This document shows positions 27,227-36,061 of a stretch of DNA of 64,000 nucleotides, one piece after another (positions within the stretch are counted from its first letter, which is position 1; every line of letters starts with the position of its first letter). This DNA is from Nonomuraea aridisoli. Lineage in GTDB: Bacteria > Actinomycetota > Actinomycetes > Streptosporangiales > Streptosporangiaceae. The stretch is taken from assembly GCF_003236395.1 (NCBI RefSeq), contig NZ_POUD01000011.1:1-64000 (forward strand), given 5' to 3'. The notes below the pieces were generated by a model, which saw nothing but the letters and a program-made list of their open reading frames with translations, ran no database searches and was not told the DNA's origin. The position numbers and the translations under genes were made by a program.

Positions 27227-27409
27227 GTGGATTGCCACTGCCTCCACGGCGAGACACCGCACCCGACACGGTACGAAACCGGACAGCAGCCCGGCTACCG
27301 ACGCCGTAATGTCGTCGAGCGCTGTTTCAACTGGCTCAAGCAGTTCCGCGGACTGGTCGCCCAGATAAGACCGCCACGTCCTTCACTGCAGTCGTCACCA
27401 TTGATCGCA
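27227..27409 (+). pseudogene. IS5-family transposase C-terminal fragment
   Basis: YRRRNVVERCFNWLKQFRGL is the conserved (Y/R)RNVVERxFNxLKQFR signature near the C-terminus of IS5/IS427-type transposases. After a one-base shift the next bases read KTATSFTAVVTI, the usual ending. The fragment is cut by the IS982 left end at 27410. Confidence 0.7.
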
Positions 27410-28363
27410 CTAGACGAGTAAGTCCTAAGTCGTTTGGAGTGCAGGTACGACGAAGGGTGTCGAGGATCGATGTGTGACGAACGACCTCAACACCCTTCTG
27501 ACCGCACTGTACGTGAGGATCGACGACTGGCTGGGCGAATCACCCCGGCTAGGACGACCACCTCGACTGACCGATGCCGAGCTGCTGACTTTGGCGGTGG
27601 CCCAGGTCCTGCTCGGCGTGCACTCCCAGGCTCGCTGGCTGCGCTACGTCCCCGCACATCTGCCCGGCGCCTTTCCGTACCTGCCCGGCCAGTCCGGCTA
27701 CAACAAGCGCCTGCACAAGGCCTTGCCCCTGCTCAAACGAGCGATCCGGGCCCTGGCCTGTGACACCGACCTGTGGGATGACCCGATCTGGGTGGCCGAC
27801 TCCACCCCGGTCGAGTGCGGTCGATCCCGCCCCACGGCCCGCCGTTCCGAGCTCGCGGGGTGGGCCGGCTACGGCTACTGCCGCTCCCACTCACGCTGGT
27901 TCTGGGGCCTGCGCCTGCATCTGATCTGCACCCCAGCAGGACTACCCGTCACGTGGGCCCTGGCCACCCCGAACATCGACGAACGCCAGGTGCTGATGGC
28001 CCTCATCGAACACGACCCGAATCTCGTGGCCGAGCGCCCCGGCCTGCTCATCATCGCCGACAAGGGATACATCTCCGCCGAACTGGACGCCTTCCTGGCC
28101 GAACGCGGGGTACGGCTGTTACGCCCGTCCTACCGCAACCGCACACCCCGCCCCGGCGAGCACCTGCTCAAGCCCATCCGCCAGCTCATCGAGTCCGTCA
28201 ACGACACACTCAAAGGCCAACTCGACCTGGAGCTTCACGGCGCCCGAACCGCCATCGGCGTCGGAGCCCGCATCGCCCAGCGCATCCTGGCCCTGACCGC
28301 CGCCATCTGGCACAACCGCAACACCGGCCAGCCCATCACCCGATCACTGATCGCCTACGACCC
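27410..28363 (+). mobile_element. IS982-family insertion sequence, right end missing
   Basis: The left terminal repeat CTAGACGAGTAAGTCCTAA at 27410 matches the right terminal repeat of the truncated copy at 24486 (opposite orientation), which defines the element's ends. The transposase reading spans 27474 to about 28363. Compared with the other copy, which ends CTACGACCACTGACCC and then its terminal repeat, this one changes after CTACGACC at about 28362. About 30 bp containing the stop codon and the right repeat are lost, and IS481 sequence follows. Confidence 0.75.
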
Positions 28364-30020
28364 GCACTCGTCTCCGTCGCAGATGCCGGCGGAGGTGGAG
28401 GTGCTGGTCTGTGAGTTGCGGCGTCAGCATCCGCGGTGGGGTCCGGTCCGGTTAGCGCATGAAGCCGGGCGACGCGGTATCGATCCGCCGCCGTCGCGGA
28501 TGGGCGTGTATCGGGCGCTGAAGCGTCACGGCCTGATCGAGCCGGGTGCGGGACGGCGCAGGAAAGTCTTCCGGCGTTGGCAGCGTGAAGCACCGATGGA
28601 GTTATGGCAGCTGGACATCGTCGGCGGCGTGTTCTTGGCGGACGGGCGTGAGGTCAAGGTGGTCACCGGTGTCGACGACCACTCACGTTTCTGTGTGATC
28701 GCCAAGGCGGTGGTGCGGGCCACCGGCCGGGCGGTCTGTCTGGCCTTCACCGAGGCGCTGCGGGCGTTCGGGGCTCCGGGTGAGGTGCTGACGGATAACG
28801 GCAAGCAGTTCACCGCGCGGTTCGGCCATGGCGGTGAGGTGTTGTTCGACCGGATCTGCCGGGACAACGCCATCGTGCATCGGCTGACTCAGCCGCGTTC
28901 ACCGACGACGACGGGCAAGGTGGAGCGTTTCCATCAGAGCATGCGCCGCGAGCTGCTGGACGGTGCCGGACCGTTCGAGGACCTGGCCGCGTTTCAGGCG
29001 GAGCTGGATGCGTGGGTGGAGCATTACAACACCGCCCGGCCGCATCAGAGCTTGGACATGGCGGTGCCCGCCGACCGGTTCACGCCGGTGAGCCCAGCTG
29101 AGCGGGAGCTGCTGCCGCTGCGCCTGCCGACCATCCTGACCGCCCAGCCGGACCCAGCGCCTGCCGTGGACGACGCGCCAGACGATGCGGCGGCCGATGC
29201 CAGTGCTGCGGCGCCGGAGCGCCGCAAGAGCAGCAACGAAGGCATGCCGGTGGCCGAACAGCCGACGCGACCGGCGGCGTGGTCGGGCGGGCCGATCGAG
29301 TTCGAGCGTGTGGTGCCGGCCAGCGGCAACCTGGGCGTGGCGGGTAAGCAGTTCTGGCTCGGCCCGGCCCGCGCCGGTCAGGTGATCACCTTCTGGGCGG
29401 ATGTGAACGTGATCCATCTGCTGGTCGGCGGGGTGCGGCTGAAGAGCCTGCGTTCGCACCTGTCGACCAACGATCTGGCCCGCCTGTTCGCCGGTGGTGG
29501 CCGTGCGGCGGGGCCGTCGCCGCTGCCGCAGGCCGAGAGTGACGCGGTGGTGGAGGTGGAGCGGACGGTGAACAAGTACGGCATGGTCAGCCTGGCCGGC
29601 CGCTATCTGCTGGCGGCCGAGATCCTGGGCGGGCGCCGGGTCACCATCCGGATCGAGGAGAAGACCTTGATGTTCCTCGACCCCGACACCCGGCAGCTGC
29701 TGCGCACCCGCCCGAACCCGCTGATCTGGGCCAAGTGCCTGCAACTGCGCGGCGCCCGCCCGGCAGGCCCGCCGCCGGTCCCGGCACGGTCACCGATCAC
29801 GGTGCAGCGCCGCGCGAACTCCTTCGGCGTCATCATGGTGGCCCGGCAGACCGTCTCCCTGGGACGGCTGTATGTCGGCCGGGTCGTCACCGTGCATGTC
29901 AGCGACACCACGCTGACCATCGATCTCAACGAGGGTCCGCGCACGGTGCATCGCACCACCGATCTACCGGTCCGCAACGTCAAAGCTCATCGGCCCCGCA
30001 AGGTCGACCATGTTTCCTAG
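27474..30020 (+). CDS. In-frame fusion of an IS982 transposase and an IS481-type transposase (848 aa)
   Basis: Residues 1 to about 297 form a complete IS982-family transposase: TALYVRIDDWLGESPRLGRP, LPYLPGQSGYNKR-like region, WVADSTPVECGRS (Asp), LIIADKGYISAELDAFLAER (Asp) and IRQLIESVNDTLK (Glu). After HSSPSQMPAEVEVLVCELRR the protein is an IS481-family transposase lacking its about 80-residue N-terminal HTH: MELWQLDIVGGVFLADGREV and VDDHSRFCVIAKAVVRATGR, VLTDNGKQFTARFG, PTTTGKVERFHQSMRRELLD, HYNTARPHQSLDMAVPADRF. The DDE triad residues of this part are present. A long C-terminal extension to 848 follows. Loss of the IS982 stop codon created the continuous frame. Whether the fusion is expressed is unknown. 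Confidence 0.8.
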   Translation: MTNDLNTLLTALYVRIDDWLGESPRLGRPPRLTDAELLTLAVAQVLLGVHSQARWLRYVPAHLPGAFPYLPGQSGYNKRLHKALPLLKRAIRALACDTDLWDDPIWVADSTPVECGRSRPTARRSELAGWAGYGYCRSHSRWFWGLRLHLICTPAGLPVTWALATPNIDERQVLMALIEHDPNLVAERPGLLIIADKGYISAELDAFLAERGVRLLRPSYRNRTPRPGEHLLKPIRQLIESVNDTLKGQLDLELHGARTAIGVGARIAQRILALTAAIWHNRNTGQPITRSLIAYDPHSSPSQMPAEVEVLVCELRRQHPRWGPVRLAHEAGRRGIDPPPSRMGVYRALKRHGLIEPGAGRRRKVFRRWQREAPMELWQLDIVGGVFLADGREVKVVTGVDDHSRFCVIAKAVVRATGRAVCLAFTEALRAFGAPGEVLTDNGKQFTARFGHGGEVLFDRICRDNAIVHRLTQPRSPTTTGKVERFHQSMRRELLDGAGPFEDLAAFQAELDAWVEHYNTARPHQSLDMAVPADRFTPVSPAERELLPLRLPTILTAQPDPAPAVDDAPDDAAADASAAAPERRKSSNEGMPVAEQPTRPAAWSGGPIEFERVVPASGNLGVAGKQFWLGPARAGQVITFWADVNVIHLLVGGVRLKSLRSHLSTNDLARLFAGGGRAAGPSPLPQAESDAVVEVERTVNKYGMVSLAGRYLLAAEILGGRRVTIRIEEKTLMFLDPDTRQLLRTRPNPLIWAKCLQLRGARPAGPPPVPARSPITVQRRANSFGVIMVARQTVSLGRLYVGRVVTVHVSDTTLTIDLNEGPRTVHRTTDLPVRNVKAHRPRKVDHVS
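28364..30020 (+). mobile_element. IS481-family element, 5'-truncated by IS982
   Basis: IS481 sequence begins at about 28364 with HSSPSQMPAEVE, a linker normally about 80 residues into the protein, so the left end and N-terminal HTH were removed. The C-terminal extension after residue 500 (VERTVNKYGMVSLAGRYLLA, RRANSFGVIMVARQTVSLGR) is typical of long actinomycete IS481-type transposases. The right inverted repeat lies beyond 30020 and was not located. Confidence 0.65.
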
Positions 30021-30441
30021 ATCACCTGTCGTGGATGTCATGGGACAGAAACGTCAGGCGTCTCATGGGACTAGACACATGCCGGACGTGGATCCAGCCG
30101 AGGCGCCGGGGGGATGCTTGGACGGCGAACGCAGGTCAGCTGATCGGCGTTCTCGGCAACCGCCTCGGGTGCACACGGCCGGGATTTCTCGATAAGCCAC
30201 GAGCCGCTGGTCAGAGTGATTCGTCTCGGGTAGTCCATCGAGCCGCGTCAGATCGTCGCCACGCGACGAGGAGTGCCCAGACGACGTAGAGTGCCTTCGC
30301 CGCACCGGCGATCGAGCCCAACTTGCGGTGCCTAGGTCGCCTGGTTCGTGGATGTCAGCCGTACTCGGTCGATCCAGGACAGGAGGTATCCGTGCGCAGC
30401 GCGACGGTGTCTCTCCGTCACTCGCTTGGCGACTGGACGGT
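30021..30441. other. Spacer without recognisable gene
   Basis: About 420 bp between the IS481 stop and the TetR gene. No frame has family features. It probably contains the IS481 right end (sequence around 30025-30070, GTGGATGTCATGGGACA) and flanking debris. Confidence 0.4.
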
Positions 30442-31149
30442 TCAAGTTTCGTGCGGCGGCGGGCCTTCGGTCTGCGGACCGCCGGGAAGGAGATGCTCAA
30501 GACCAACGACGCCGAAATATCCGGGGAAGAGGAACTGGATGAACCAGGAGGCCATCAGCCGCGGCGGATAGGGGACGCCGCGCTCCAGCCACCAGGCGAC
30601 CACGCCGAGGAGCAATTCGACGGCGAAGACGGGGACCAGTTCTGGAGGCATCGGGGCCTCCCGAGGCGTGGAACTTTCGGACGTTGGCGGCCACTCGCGA
30701 GGTGACCAGGCGCCGTCGGTCGCGGCGTCGATCCGAGCGCGGACGAGGGGAACCAGCAGCCCGCGCACCCGCATCATGAAGCGCCGGTTGCGAGAGTAGC
30801 CAAGAAGCGGACGATACAGCCGGTGATGCCGTGCGAAGTGCTCGAAGAGGCGTTCCCCGCTCTCGATCCTGGAGTCGAGGTCGACCGGTGCCGACCCGCC
30901 GAGGATCGGGGCCATCCGGCCGGTTTCCGCGGCCACCTGCACGAGGACGTCTACGGCGAGGTCCTCTTTGTCTTCGTAGTGGCGATAGAAGGTCGCGCGG
31001 TTCACCTCGGCCAGGGCTGCTATGTCACCGATCGTGATCGCTTCATAACCATCGCGATCCGCAAGTTCCAGGATCGCGGCACGGAGTCGTTGGCGCGTTC
31101 GCTGGACTCTGATGTCACCATGCGGCCGCGACGGCAAATTATGCGACAT
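30442..31149 (-). CDS. TetR/AcrR-family regulator with long C-terminal domain
   Basis: The 235-aa product has the TetR helix-turn-helix TRQRLRAAILELADRDGYEA, ITIGDIAALAEVNRATFYRH and YEDKEDLAVDVLVQV. The ligand domain has LFEHFARHHRLYRPLLGYSR and a hydrophobic VFAVELLLGVVAWWLERGVP segment, which resembles the TetR_C group seen in large unclassified actinobacterial regulators. It is divergent from the alpha/beta hydrolase gene (31269), and the 119-bp gap contains two inverted repeats. Confidence 0.88.
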   Translation of the reverse strand: MSHNLPSRPHGDIRVQRTRQRLRAAILELADRDGYEAITIGDIAALAEVNRATFYRHYEDKEDLAVDVLVQVAAETGRMAPILGGSAPVDLDSRIESGERLFEHFARHHRLYRPLLGYSRNRRFMMRVRGLLVPLVRARIDAATDGAWSPREWPPTSESSTPREAPMPPELVPVFAVELLLGVVAWWLERGVPYPPRLMASWFIQFLFPGYFGVVGLEHLLPGGPQTEGPPPHET

Positions 31150-31163
31150 TAGATCCTATCTGT

Positions 31164-31217
31164 TGCATATGCAGCATTTGCCGCACCTTTGTTGATTGAT
31201 CGCCAGCCTACGATCAA
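31164..31217. promoter_or_regulatory. Inverted repeats between TetR and hydrolase genes
   Basis: TGCATATGCA (31164-31173) is a perfect 10-bp palindrome. TTGATCG (31196-31202) and CGATCAA (31211-31217) form a perfect 7-bp inverted repeat with an 8-bp gap. Both lie in the divergent TetR/hydrolase promoter region and are candidates for the TetR operator. Confidence 0.5.
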
Positions 31218-31268
31218 CCTACGCTGCTCGGGACACACCACCCAGGTCCACTAGAGAGTCGAGAACCG

Positions 31269-32480
31269 ATGGCTGACGACGTTGCCCCGTTCAACCGGCT
31301 GAATTTCAGTCCTGACGCCGCACTGGACTTTCAGTACATGCGAACGCTCGCCAGTGCACCGTACGGTGGAGCCTCCCCGGGAGAGGTCCTGCATGTCGCG
31401 CGCCAGGCGCCGCCGAGTGGCGGCGATCGCGACAGTTACATCAACGCTTGGGCCGAACTGGGACAGCGGGTCGCCGCGCAGGCAAGAGAGGCGCTGGCCG
31501 CGGGACGACATGCCACCGCACGCCAAGCATTTCTGCGAGCCTACAACTACCTGCGCGCGGCCGAGTTCTATTTCCCGGCGACTCAGGCGGCCCAGCGCCG
31601 AAGGTTCTACGAGGAGAGCCTCGCGCAGTTCGACGCTGCCGCGCAGCTCATGACGCATCCGGCCGAGAAGATTTCGATCCCTTACGAAAACGGCGTGGCA
31701 CTACCTGGCTACCTGTTCGCCGTCGCCGACGATGGCAAGCCACGGCCGACAGTGATCGCCTGCGGTGGCATGGACGGCGCTGGGGAGGAGATGTACCTGC
31801 TTGGCGGGGTTCCCGACGCGATCAGGCGAGGTTTGAACGTCATCGTCTTTCACGGTCCCGGTCACCGCGGCCTGCAACTGTCACATCCGGAGTTGGCTTT
31901 CCGGCCGGATGCGGAGGTGCCACTGAGCGCAGTCGTGGACTACGCCCTCAACCGCACGGCTGTGAACGGCGATCGGCTTGCCTTGTATGGGCTCAGCTTC
32001 GGCGGCTACCTCGCTCCCCGCGCGGCGGCCCACGACCGGCGTATCAAGGCGCTGGTGGCCAATTCCCCGCAGCGTGATCTACTGGGCTTGGTCCTGGGGG
32101 CGACCACCGGTGGCTCGTACGACGATCCATCGGAACGGGTCAGGCGCGCCAGCTGGAGTACACAAGCCATGATCGAGAACTACCTGCTGTGGAACCACGG
32201 CGTGACCTCACTGGATGCGTTCCTGACGCACGCCGCGAACTTCAGCCTGGAAGGAATGGAGGAGCAGATCGCCTGCCCGACGCTCAGCCTGGTTGCCGAG
32301 GGCGAAACCCAGACGGCGCTGGCACAGGCCCACCGATTCCACCAGGCGCTGCGGGCCCCCAAGCACTTCGTGTCCCTCACGACTGCGGACGGCGCCGATC
32401 ACCACTGCGGCGTCAGCAACGTCGCTCACACGTCCGCGCTGGTCTACGACTGGATCGCCCAGCAACTGCGCCAGGCATAA
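31269..32480 (+). CDS. Alpha/beta hydrolase with N-terminal helical domain
   Basis: The 403-aa protein resembles the FrsA/DUF1100-type hydrolases. A helical cap region (about 1-130; AARQAFLRAYNYLRAAEFYF-like) precedes an alpha/beta core. The oxyanion/HGPG-like VFHGPGHRG, the nucleophile elbow YGLSFGGYLAPR with Ser243 and a C-terminal DHHCG with the likely catalytic His are visible. The acid would be near VAEGETQT. The family includes esterases and C-C hydrolases acting on small secondary metabolites. The substrate is unknown. Control by the divergent TetR is likely from the shared, palindrome-bearing promoter region. Confidence 0.85.
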   Translation: MADDVAPFNRLNFSPDAALDFQYMRTLASAPYGGASPGEVLHVARQAPPSGGDRDSYINAWAELGQRVAAQAREALAAGRHATARQAFLRAYNYLRAAEFYFPATQAAQRRRFYEESLAQFDAAAQLMTHPAEKISIPYENGVALPGYLFAVADDGKPRPTVIACGGMDGAGEEMYLLGGVPDAIRRGLNVIVFHGPGHRGLQLSHPELAFRPDAEVPLSAVVDYALNRTAVNGDRLALYGLSFGGYLAPRAAAHDRRIKALVANSPQRDLLGLVLGATTGGSYDDPSERVRRASWSTQAMIENYLLWNHGVTSLDAFLTHAANFSLEGMEEQIACPTLSLVAEGETQTALAQAHRFHQALRAPKHFVSLTTADGADHHCGVSNVAHTSALVYDWIAQQLRQA

Positions 32481-32797
32481 CAGGATCAGTCAGTCGGCCC
32501 CGGCGATGAGCAGACGAGCTGCGTCGCACGCTGTCGCACGGTTCACCGATGGCCTCGCTCGATCGGTGGTGGCGGTGTTCGACGGTGCGGACGTCCACGC
32601 TACCGGTCCGCACCGCTCGGGGGAGTGGCTGGACCGGCCTGGTCGGCGAACACCGCCACCGGGCCATCGGGTTGGCATGATCCCCCCTTGAGCCGGAGGT
32701 CTGTACCCTCACGCGGGGCGGGGCCGGTTCCCAGGGAGCGGCGGCTTATGGTGGGGAGAGCGCCATCAAGCCGAATCGTGTTTCGGAGGAGGCCGCG
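32481..32797. other. Spacer without recognisable gene
   Basis: About 320 bp between the hydrolase and the small monooxygenase-like gene. No frame has recognisable protein features. The last 35 bp hold the leader of the next gene (CGGAGGAGGCCGCG before the ATG). Confidence 0.5.
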
Positions 32798-33094
32798 ATG
32801 AGGGAGCAGTTCGTCTGGGTGACGACGCGCCGGATCAGGCCGGGCACGCTGGAGGAGTTCGAACGGGCGTGGCGCCCGGATCCGTACCCGCGGGGCCTGC
32901 GCCAGGCGTACGCGTACTGGTCCGAAGACGGGCAGGAGATCACCGGGGTGTCGTTCTGGGACTCCAAGGAAGACTGTGACGCCTGGCGTACGTCCGAGGG
33001 CGAGGCGCACCGGCGTGAGGTCATGGCACCGTACGTCGTCGAGGAGCGGGAGGGCTTCTACCGCGGCCGCGAGCTCGCCGTCCCCGTTCGTTAG
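32798..33094 (+). CDS. Small antibiotic-biosynthesis-monooxygenase-like (dimeric alpha/beta barrel) protein
   Basis: Preceded by TTTCGGAGGAGGCC, the 98-aa product reads EQFVWVTTRRIRPGTLEEFE, YAYWSEDGQEITGVSFWDSK and DCDAWRTSEGEAHRREVMAP. The beta-alpha-beta pattern and the central FWDSKEDCDAWRTSE match the ABM/dimeric alpha-beta barrel family, small cofactor-free or heme-related monooxygenases or ligand-binding proteins. No operon partner is obvious, and the reaction is unknown. Confidence 0.7.
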   Translation: MREQFVWVTTRRIRPGTLEEFERAWRPDPYPRGLRQAYAYWSEDGQEITGVSFWDSKEDCDAWRTSEGEAHRREVMAPYVVEEREGFYRGRELAVPVR

Positions 33095-33121
33095 CGGTGC
33101 CGGCGGTGCCGCTCTGGACAG

Positions 33122-33634
33122 GGTGACCAGCACCGTCACCACCGGACCCGCGGCGAGTGCGCCCGCACCGGCCTCGACCGCGCCCGTTCAGGGTGAGAGC
33201 GAGCCTTCCCCCAGCCAGGGGGAGAGCTCACCGCTGGCGCCGGCCGAACCGGGTGGCGTCCTGGTCGACTTCCGCCGAGCTGACGCGCGCCGGCAGAAGG
33301 ACGGCTTCACCTTGGACCTGGGCGACGCCAGGGAGTTCTACATCACCGACATGCAGGGCGACGACAAGGTCCGCGGCGGCGCCGGCGCATGCAGGTCATC
33401 GAGACGCAGAGAGCCGCCGTCGTGCACGCGCTTCTGCAGAGGAGGCCCGCGAGGAAGCGAGCCACGACCTGGAAAGCTCCCAGGACGCACGGGTCTCCCG
33501 GCTCGAGCGGACAACAGGCATGAGCTCCTCCACGCGCGTCGTGCTGGGCCGTCACCCCGGCCCTTGTGCGGACTCCAGGAACCGACGCCTTCCTGACGGC
33601 TACTTTCGCCGCCCGCCGCCGTCCCGGAACGCGG
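33122..33634 (+). other. Uncertain coding remnant
   Basis: A GTG at 33122 opens a frame that begins like a low-complexity Ala/Pro/Ser linker and then reads VLVDFRRADARRQKDGFTLD and LGDAREFYITDMQGDD, which look like protein. After about 33390 the frame becomes arginine/serine-rich noise. No family recognised; possibly a truncated extracytoplasmic protein. Confidence 0.25.
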
Positions 33635-34255
33635 TCACGGTGCGGCCTGCGCCGCCCGAGGGCGGCGGGCCACGTAGACCATCGCGGGCGGCAGATTGCG
33701 CCAGACCGTCATAGTCGTCACGACCTCCTCGAACTCCGTCCGCAGGCCGTCGACCAGTCGCCGCGCAGGGGTCGCCCAGCGCGTCCAGTTGTAGGCGAAC
33801 TGCGTGTAGACCCCGTCCGGTGCGAGAGCCCGCGCCACCGACTCGATCAGCGGGGGCGCACCGGTGTAGGCGATCCAGGGCAGACCGCTGACCACGACGT
33901 CCACCGGCCCGACGCCTCGCTCGGCGAGCACAGCGGGCAGGCGTACGGCGTGATCGCACACCACCTCGACCGACGGGTACGCTCGCGCGATCTCCGCCGC
34001 GAACCTGTCGTTGAGCTCGACCACGACGTGCCTGCCCCGCCCGCAGAGCCGCTCCTGGATGGCGGAGGTGAAGGCGCCCGTTCCCGCCCCCAGCTCGACC
34101 ACCACCGGCTCACCACGCTCGGGGACACCCGCCACCATCCGCGCCGCCAGCCCCACCGAACTGGGCAGCACCGCCGCCGTACGCATGGGCGCCCTGACGA
34201 ACTCCCACAGAAACCGTCCGCTGGCGCCACCCCGGTGCCTCTGATCGGTCGTCAC
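33635..34255 (-). CDS. SAM-dependent class I methyltransferase (phospholipid N-methyltransferase/KsgA-like)
   Basis: The 206-aa protein has FLWEFVRAPMRTAAVLPSSV at its start, typical of PmtA-like and rRNA-dimethylase-like enzymes. The SAM-binding motif I is VVVELGAGTGAFTSAIQERL, the acidic loop is VVELNDRFAAEI, and the catalytic-like motif IV is VVSGLPWIAY. PmtA-type enzymes methylate phosphatidylethanolamine, but short actinobacterial members are mostly unassigned. The gene is monocistronic, with a GGAGAAGGATC ribosome site upstream of the ATG. Confidence 0.75.
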   Translation of the reverse strand: MTTDQRHRGGASGRFLWEFVRAPMRTAAVLPSSVGLAARMVAGVPERGEPVVVELGAGTGAFTSAIQERLCGRGRHVVVELNDRFAAEIARAYPSVEVVCDHAVRLPAVLAERGVGPVDVVVSGLPWIAYTGAPPLIESVARALAPDGVYTQFAYNWTRWATPARRLVDGLRTEFEEVVTTMTVWRNLPPAMVYVARRPRAAQAAP

Positions 34256-34547
34256 GATCCTTCTCCTCGAACCCGCGTTGCCGCCCCCAAATCCTGGCGC
34301 ACACGTGGTTTCGCGATATAGCGCGTAAATGACTCATAGGTGAACATGTCACGCATCCGGCATCGCCTCGACCGACTCCGCCTTGACCGCGAGCCAAGGC
34401 ATCATGGCTGTCGGCGGGCACTCCGCCTCATCGACCCTTCGGCTGCACACGTCGGTGAGCTCCCTGCACCATCAAGCAAAGGACGTCTGGCAGATGGTGC
34501 ACTCGGTGGGCTTGGTGCTGGACACATCGGGAACGCAGCGCGCGCCC

Positions 34548-35047
34548 GATGATGCCGTCGACTTCGTGCTGGACGGCGGGCTCTGTCAGGTCGGCGTCGA
34601 GTCGACCATCGTCGACGCCACGGGTGAGATCCCCAGCGTCCTGCGGCCCGGCGGGGTGACGCGCGAAGACCTTGAAGCGGCGCTGGGGCGCCGGCTCGCG
34701 GTCCGCTTGACGAGCCGCATCCGGGTGCCGGGCCAGCATTCGTCGCACTACGCGCCGCGTGCGCGGGTCGTCCTGGTCGAGCCCGAGAAGGTCGTCGCCG
34801 AAGCGGAGCTCGCGCAAGAGGTAGGACACCAGGCGGGGGTCCTTCTTCCTCCATCCTTCGCCGACGCCCTGGTGAAGGCGCATGCCGTGGTGGCGGTGCC
34901 CGGTTCGATGGCCGCCTACGCGCGCGGGCTGTACGGGTCCCTGCGCGAGCTCGACCAGCGTGGGTGCAACCTCATCGTCGCCTCTGACTGGGACTGGCGA
35001 TCGCCAACCGGCTCCGCCGCGCCGCGGGGCCCCAGCCCTGCGAATGA
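34548..35047 (+). pseudogene. Sua5/YrdC-type threonylcarbamoyl-AMP synthase, C-terminal remnant
   Basis: From DDAVDFVLDGGLCQVGVEST the frame follows the end of the YrdC domain (GVESTIVDATGEIPSVLRPG) and the Sua5 C-terminal domain (RVPGQHSSHYAPRARVVLVE; AAYARGLYGSLRELDQRGC). A frameshift at about 34995 separates it from the normal ending AIANRLRRAAGPQP, which is readable in the next frame up to TGA 35045-35047. The N-terminal 150 or so residues with the catalytic pocket are absent. Sua5 makes the t6A precursor for tRNA, so a functional copy must exist elsewhere. Confidence 0.75.
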
Positions 35048-35124
35048 CCGGTACCGGCGTGACCGGATCGATGGGCCAGGCGGGATGCGACGTGGGGCTG
35101 TGCGTACGGTCGGCGGAGCTTCGG

Positions 35125-35455
35125 TCACGACGCTGAGCCGGCGGTGACTCCGAGGCCGCGGGCTGCCACCACCTGCGCGCTGCCGTCGGCCAGCCGGTAG
35201 CACAGACCCACCACGGCGGCCCTGCCGGCGCCGACCCGTCCGGCGAGCACCCGAGAGCGGTCCAACAGCAGATCTACCGTGTGCCTGACCTGCTCAGCCA
35301 GGATCTTCTCGGCCTTCACGCGACCTGCGGCCCGCGCCGCGAGCCGCCAGCAGATGAGCGCGCAGGCCAGCTTGAGGAAGGCCTCATGGATGTCGGCGCG
35401 GACATCCCAGCTGATGCGCAGCCGGCGGAAGGCGTGCGGCAGGGCGGATGGGCCG
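35125..35455 (-). pseudogene. Fused remnants: IS5-type transposase C-terminus joined to carbonic anhydrase C-terminus
   Basis: On the minus strand the frame first reads ALPHAFRRLRISWDVRADIH and EAFLKLACALICWRLAARA, the C-terminal signature of IS5-type transposases. It continues without a stop into AEQVRHTVDLLLDRSRVLAG and AAVVGLCYRLADGSAQVVAA, the C-terminal strand-helix of beta-carbonic anhydrases. It stops at 35125. Neither part is complete, so this is a recombination scar. The carbonic anhydrase call rests on one conserved block. Confidence 0.55.
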
Positions 35456-35471
35456 GCCGAGCGGCGAGGTG

Positions 35472-35768
35472 TCAGCCGGGGCTGGTCCTATTCCGCTCGG
35501 CCTCCCGCCGCATTACGCATACCTCCCGATCGGGCTGGTGTCCGATCACCTGGCCTCCTTCGCCCTGCAGGCGGCTTTCCCGCCCTCCCTGACCGGTCGT
35601 GACTCCGGCGACTACTACGAGGCCTCCGTCGCCATAGGGCTCGCGCCCGACAGGCGATCCCGCGTTCGTCTCTGTTGCACGTAATAGCCTGACGTAGGCG
35701 CCCCACTCATCTCCTTGAACACCCTCGCTGGGCGTCGCCCCGCACTCCAGAGGTTGCAGCGGCCACAA
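35472..35768 (-). mobile_element. Probable group II intron 5' fragment
   Basis: On the minus strand an open frame reads RATETNAGSPVGREPYGDGG, VVVAGVTTGQGGRESRLQGE and GGQVIGHQPDREVCVMR. This string is characteristic of the 5' region read through in actinobacterial group II introns upstream of the reverse transcriptase. The RT/maturase domain is absent because IS5-like sequence begins at 35455. The match is from memory of the pattern, so moderate confidence. Confidence 0.45.
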
Positions 35769-36061
35769 TCGAACCCAACGCAGAGCACGGCACCGGTTTC
35801 AGAGGTCTTTCCGGCGGATGGGAACTTGCATCGTCGGGAGATTAGGATTCAGGCAATTCAGCTTTCGCCATATCACGCGGGCCCCGTCGGCACCCCGTCC
35901 CTGACCACTGGACCCGGCCGCCGGATTTCCCGGCATGCTATTGTCCCCTTCACCTTTCGGATCCAGGTCGCCATTCACCCAGAAACCTCCCTCCAAGTCC
36001 TTCCCGGCTCAACCGGGGATACAACAGAGCGCCTCGCGGCGCACAAGGTCTGTTCCACGAC
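35769..36061. other. Spacer without recognisable gene
   Basis: About 290 bp between the intron-like fragment and the IS5 remnant; base composition is lower in GC than its surroundings and no coding pattern is seen. Confidence 0.4.

Noticed and set aside
30063..30506. 147-codon minus-strand frame next to the TetR gene
   Set aside because: Overlaps the 3' end of the TetR gene, Arg/Ser/Pro-rich composition, no ribosome site and no recognisable domain.
35480..35690. Plus-strand frame reading LPIGLVSDHLASFALQAAFP
   Set aside because: It is the antisense of the intron-like fragment and is a known kind of spurious ORF over such elements.
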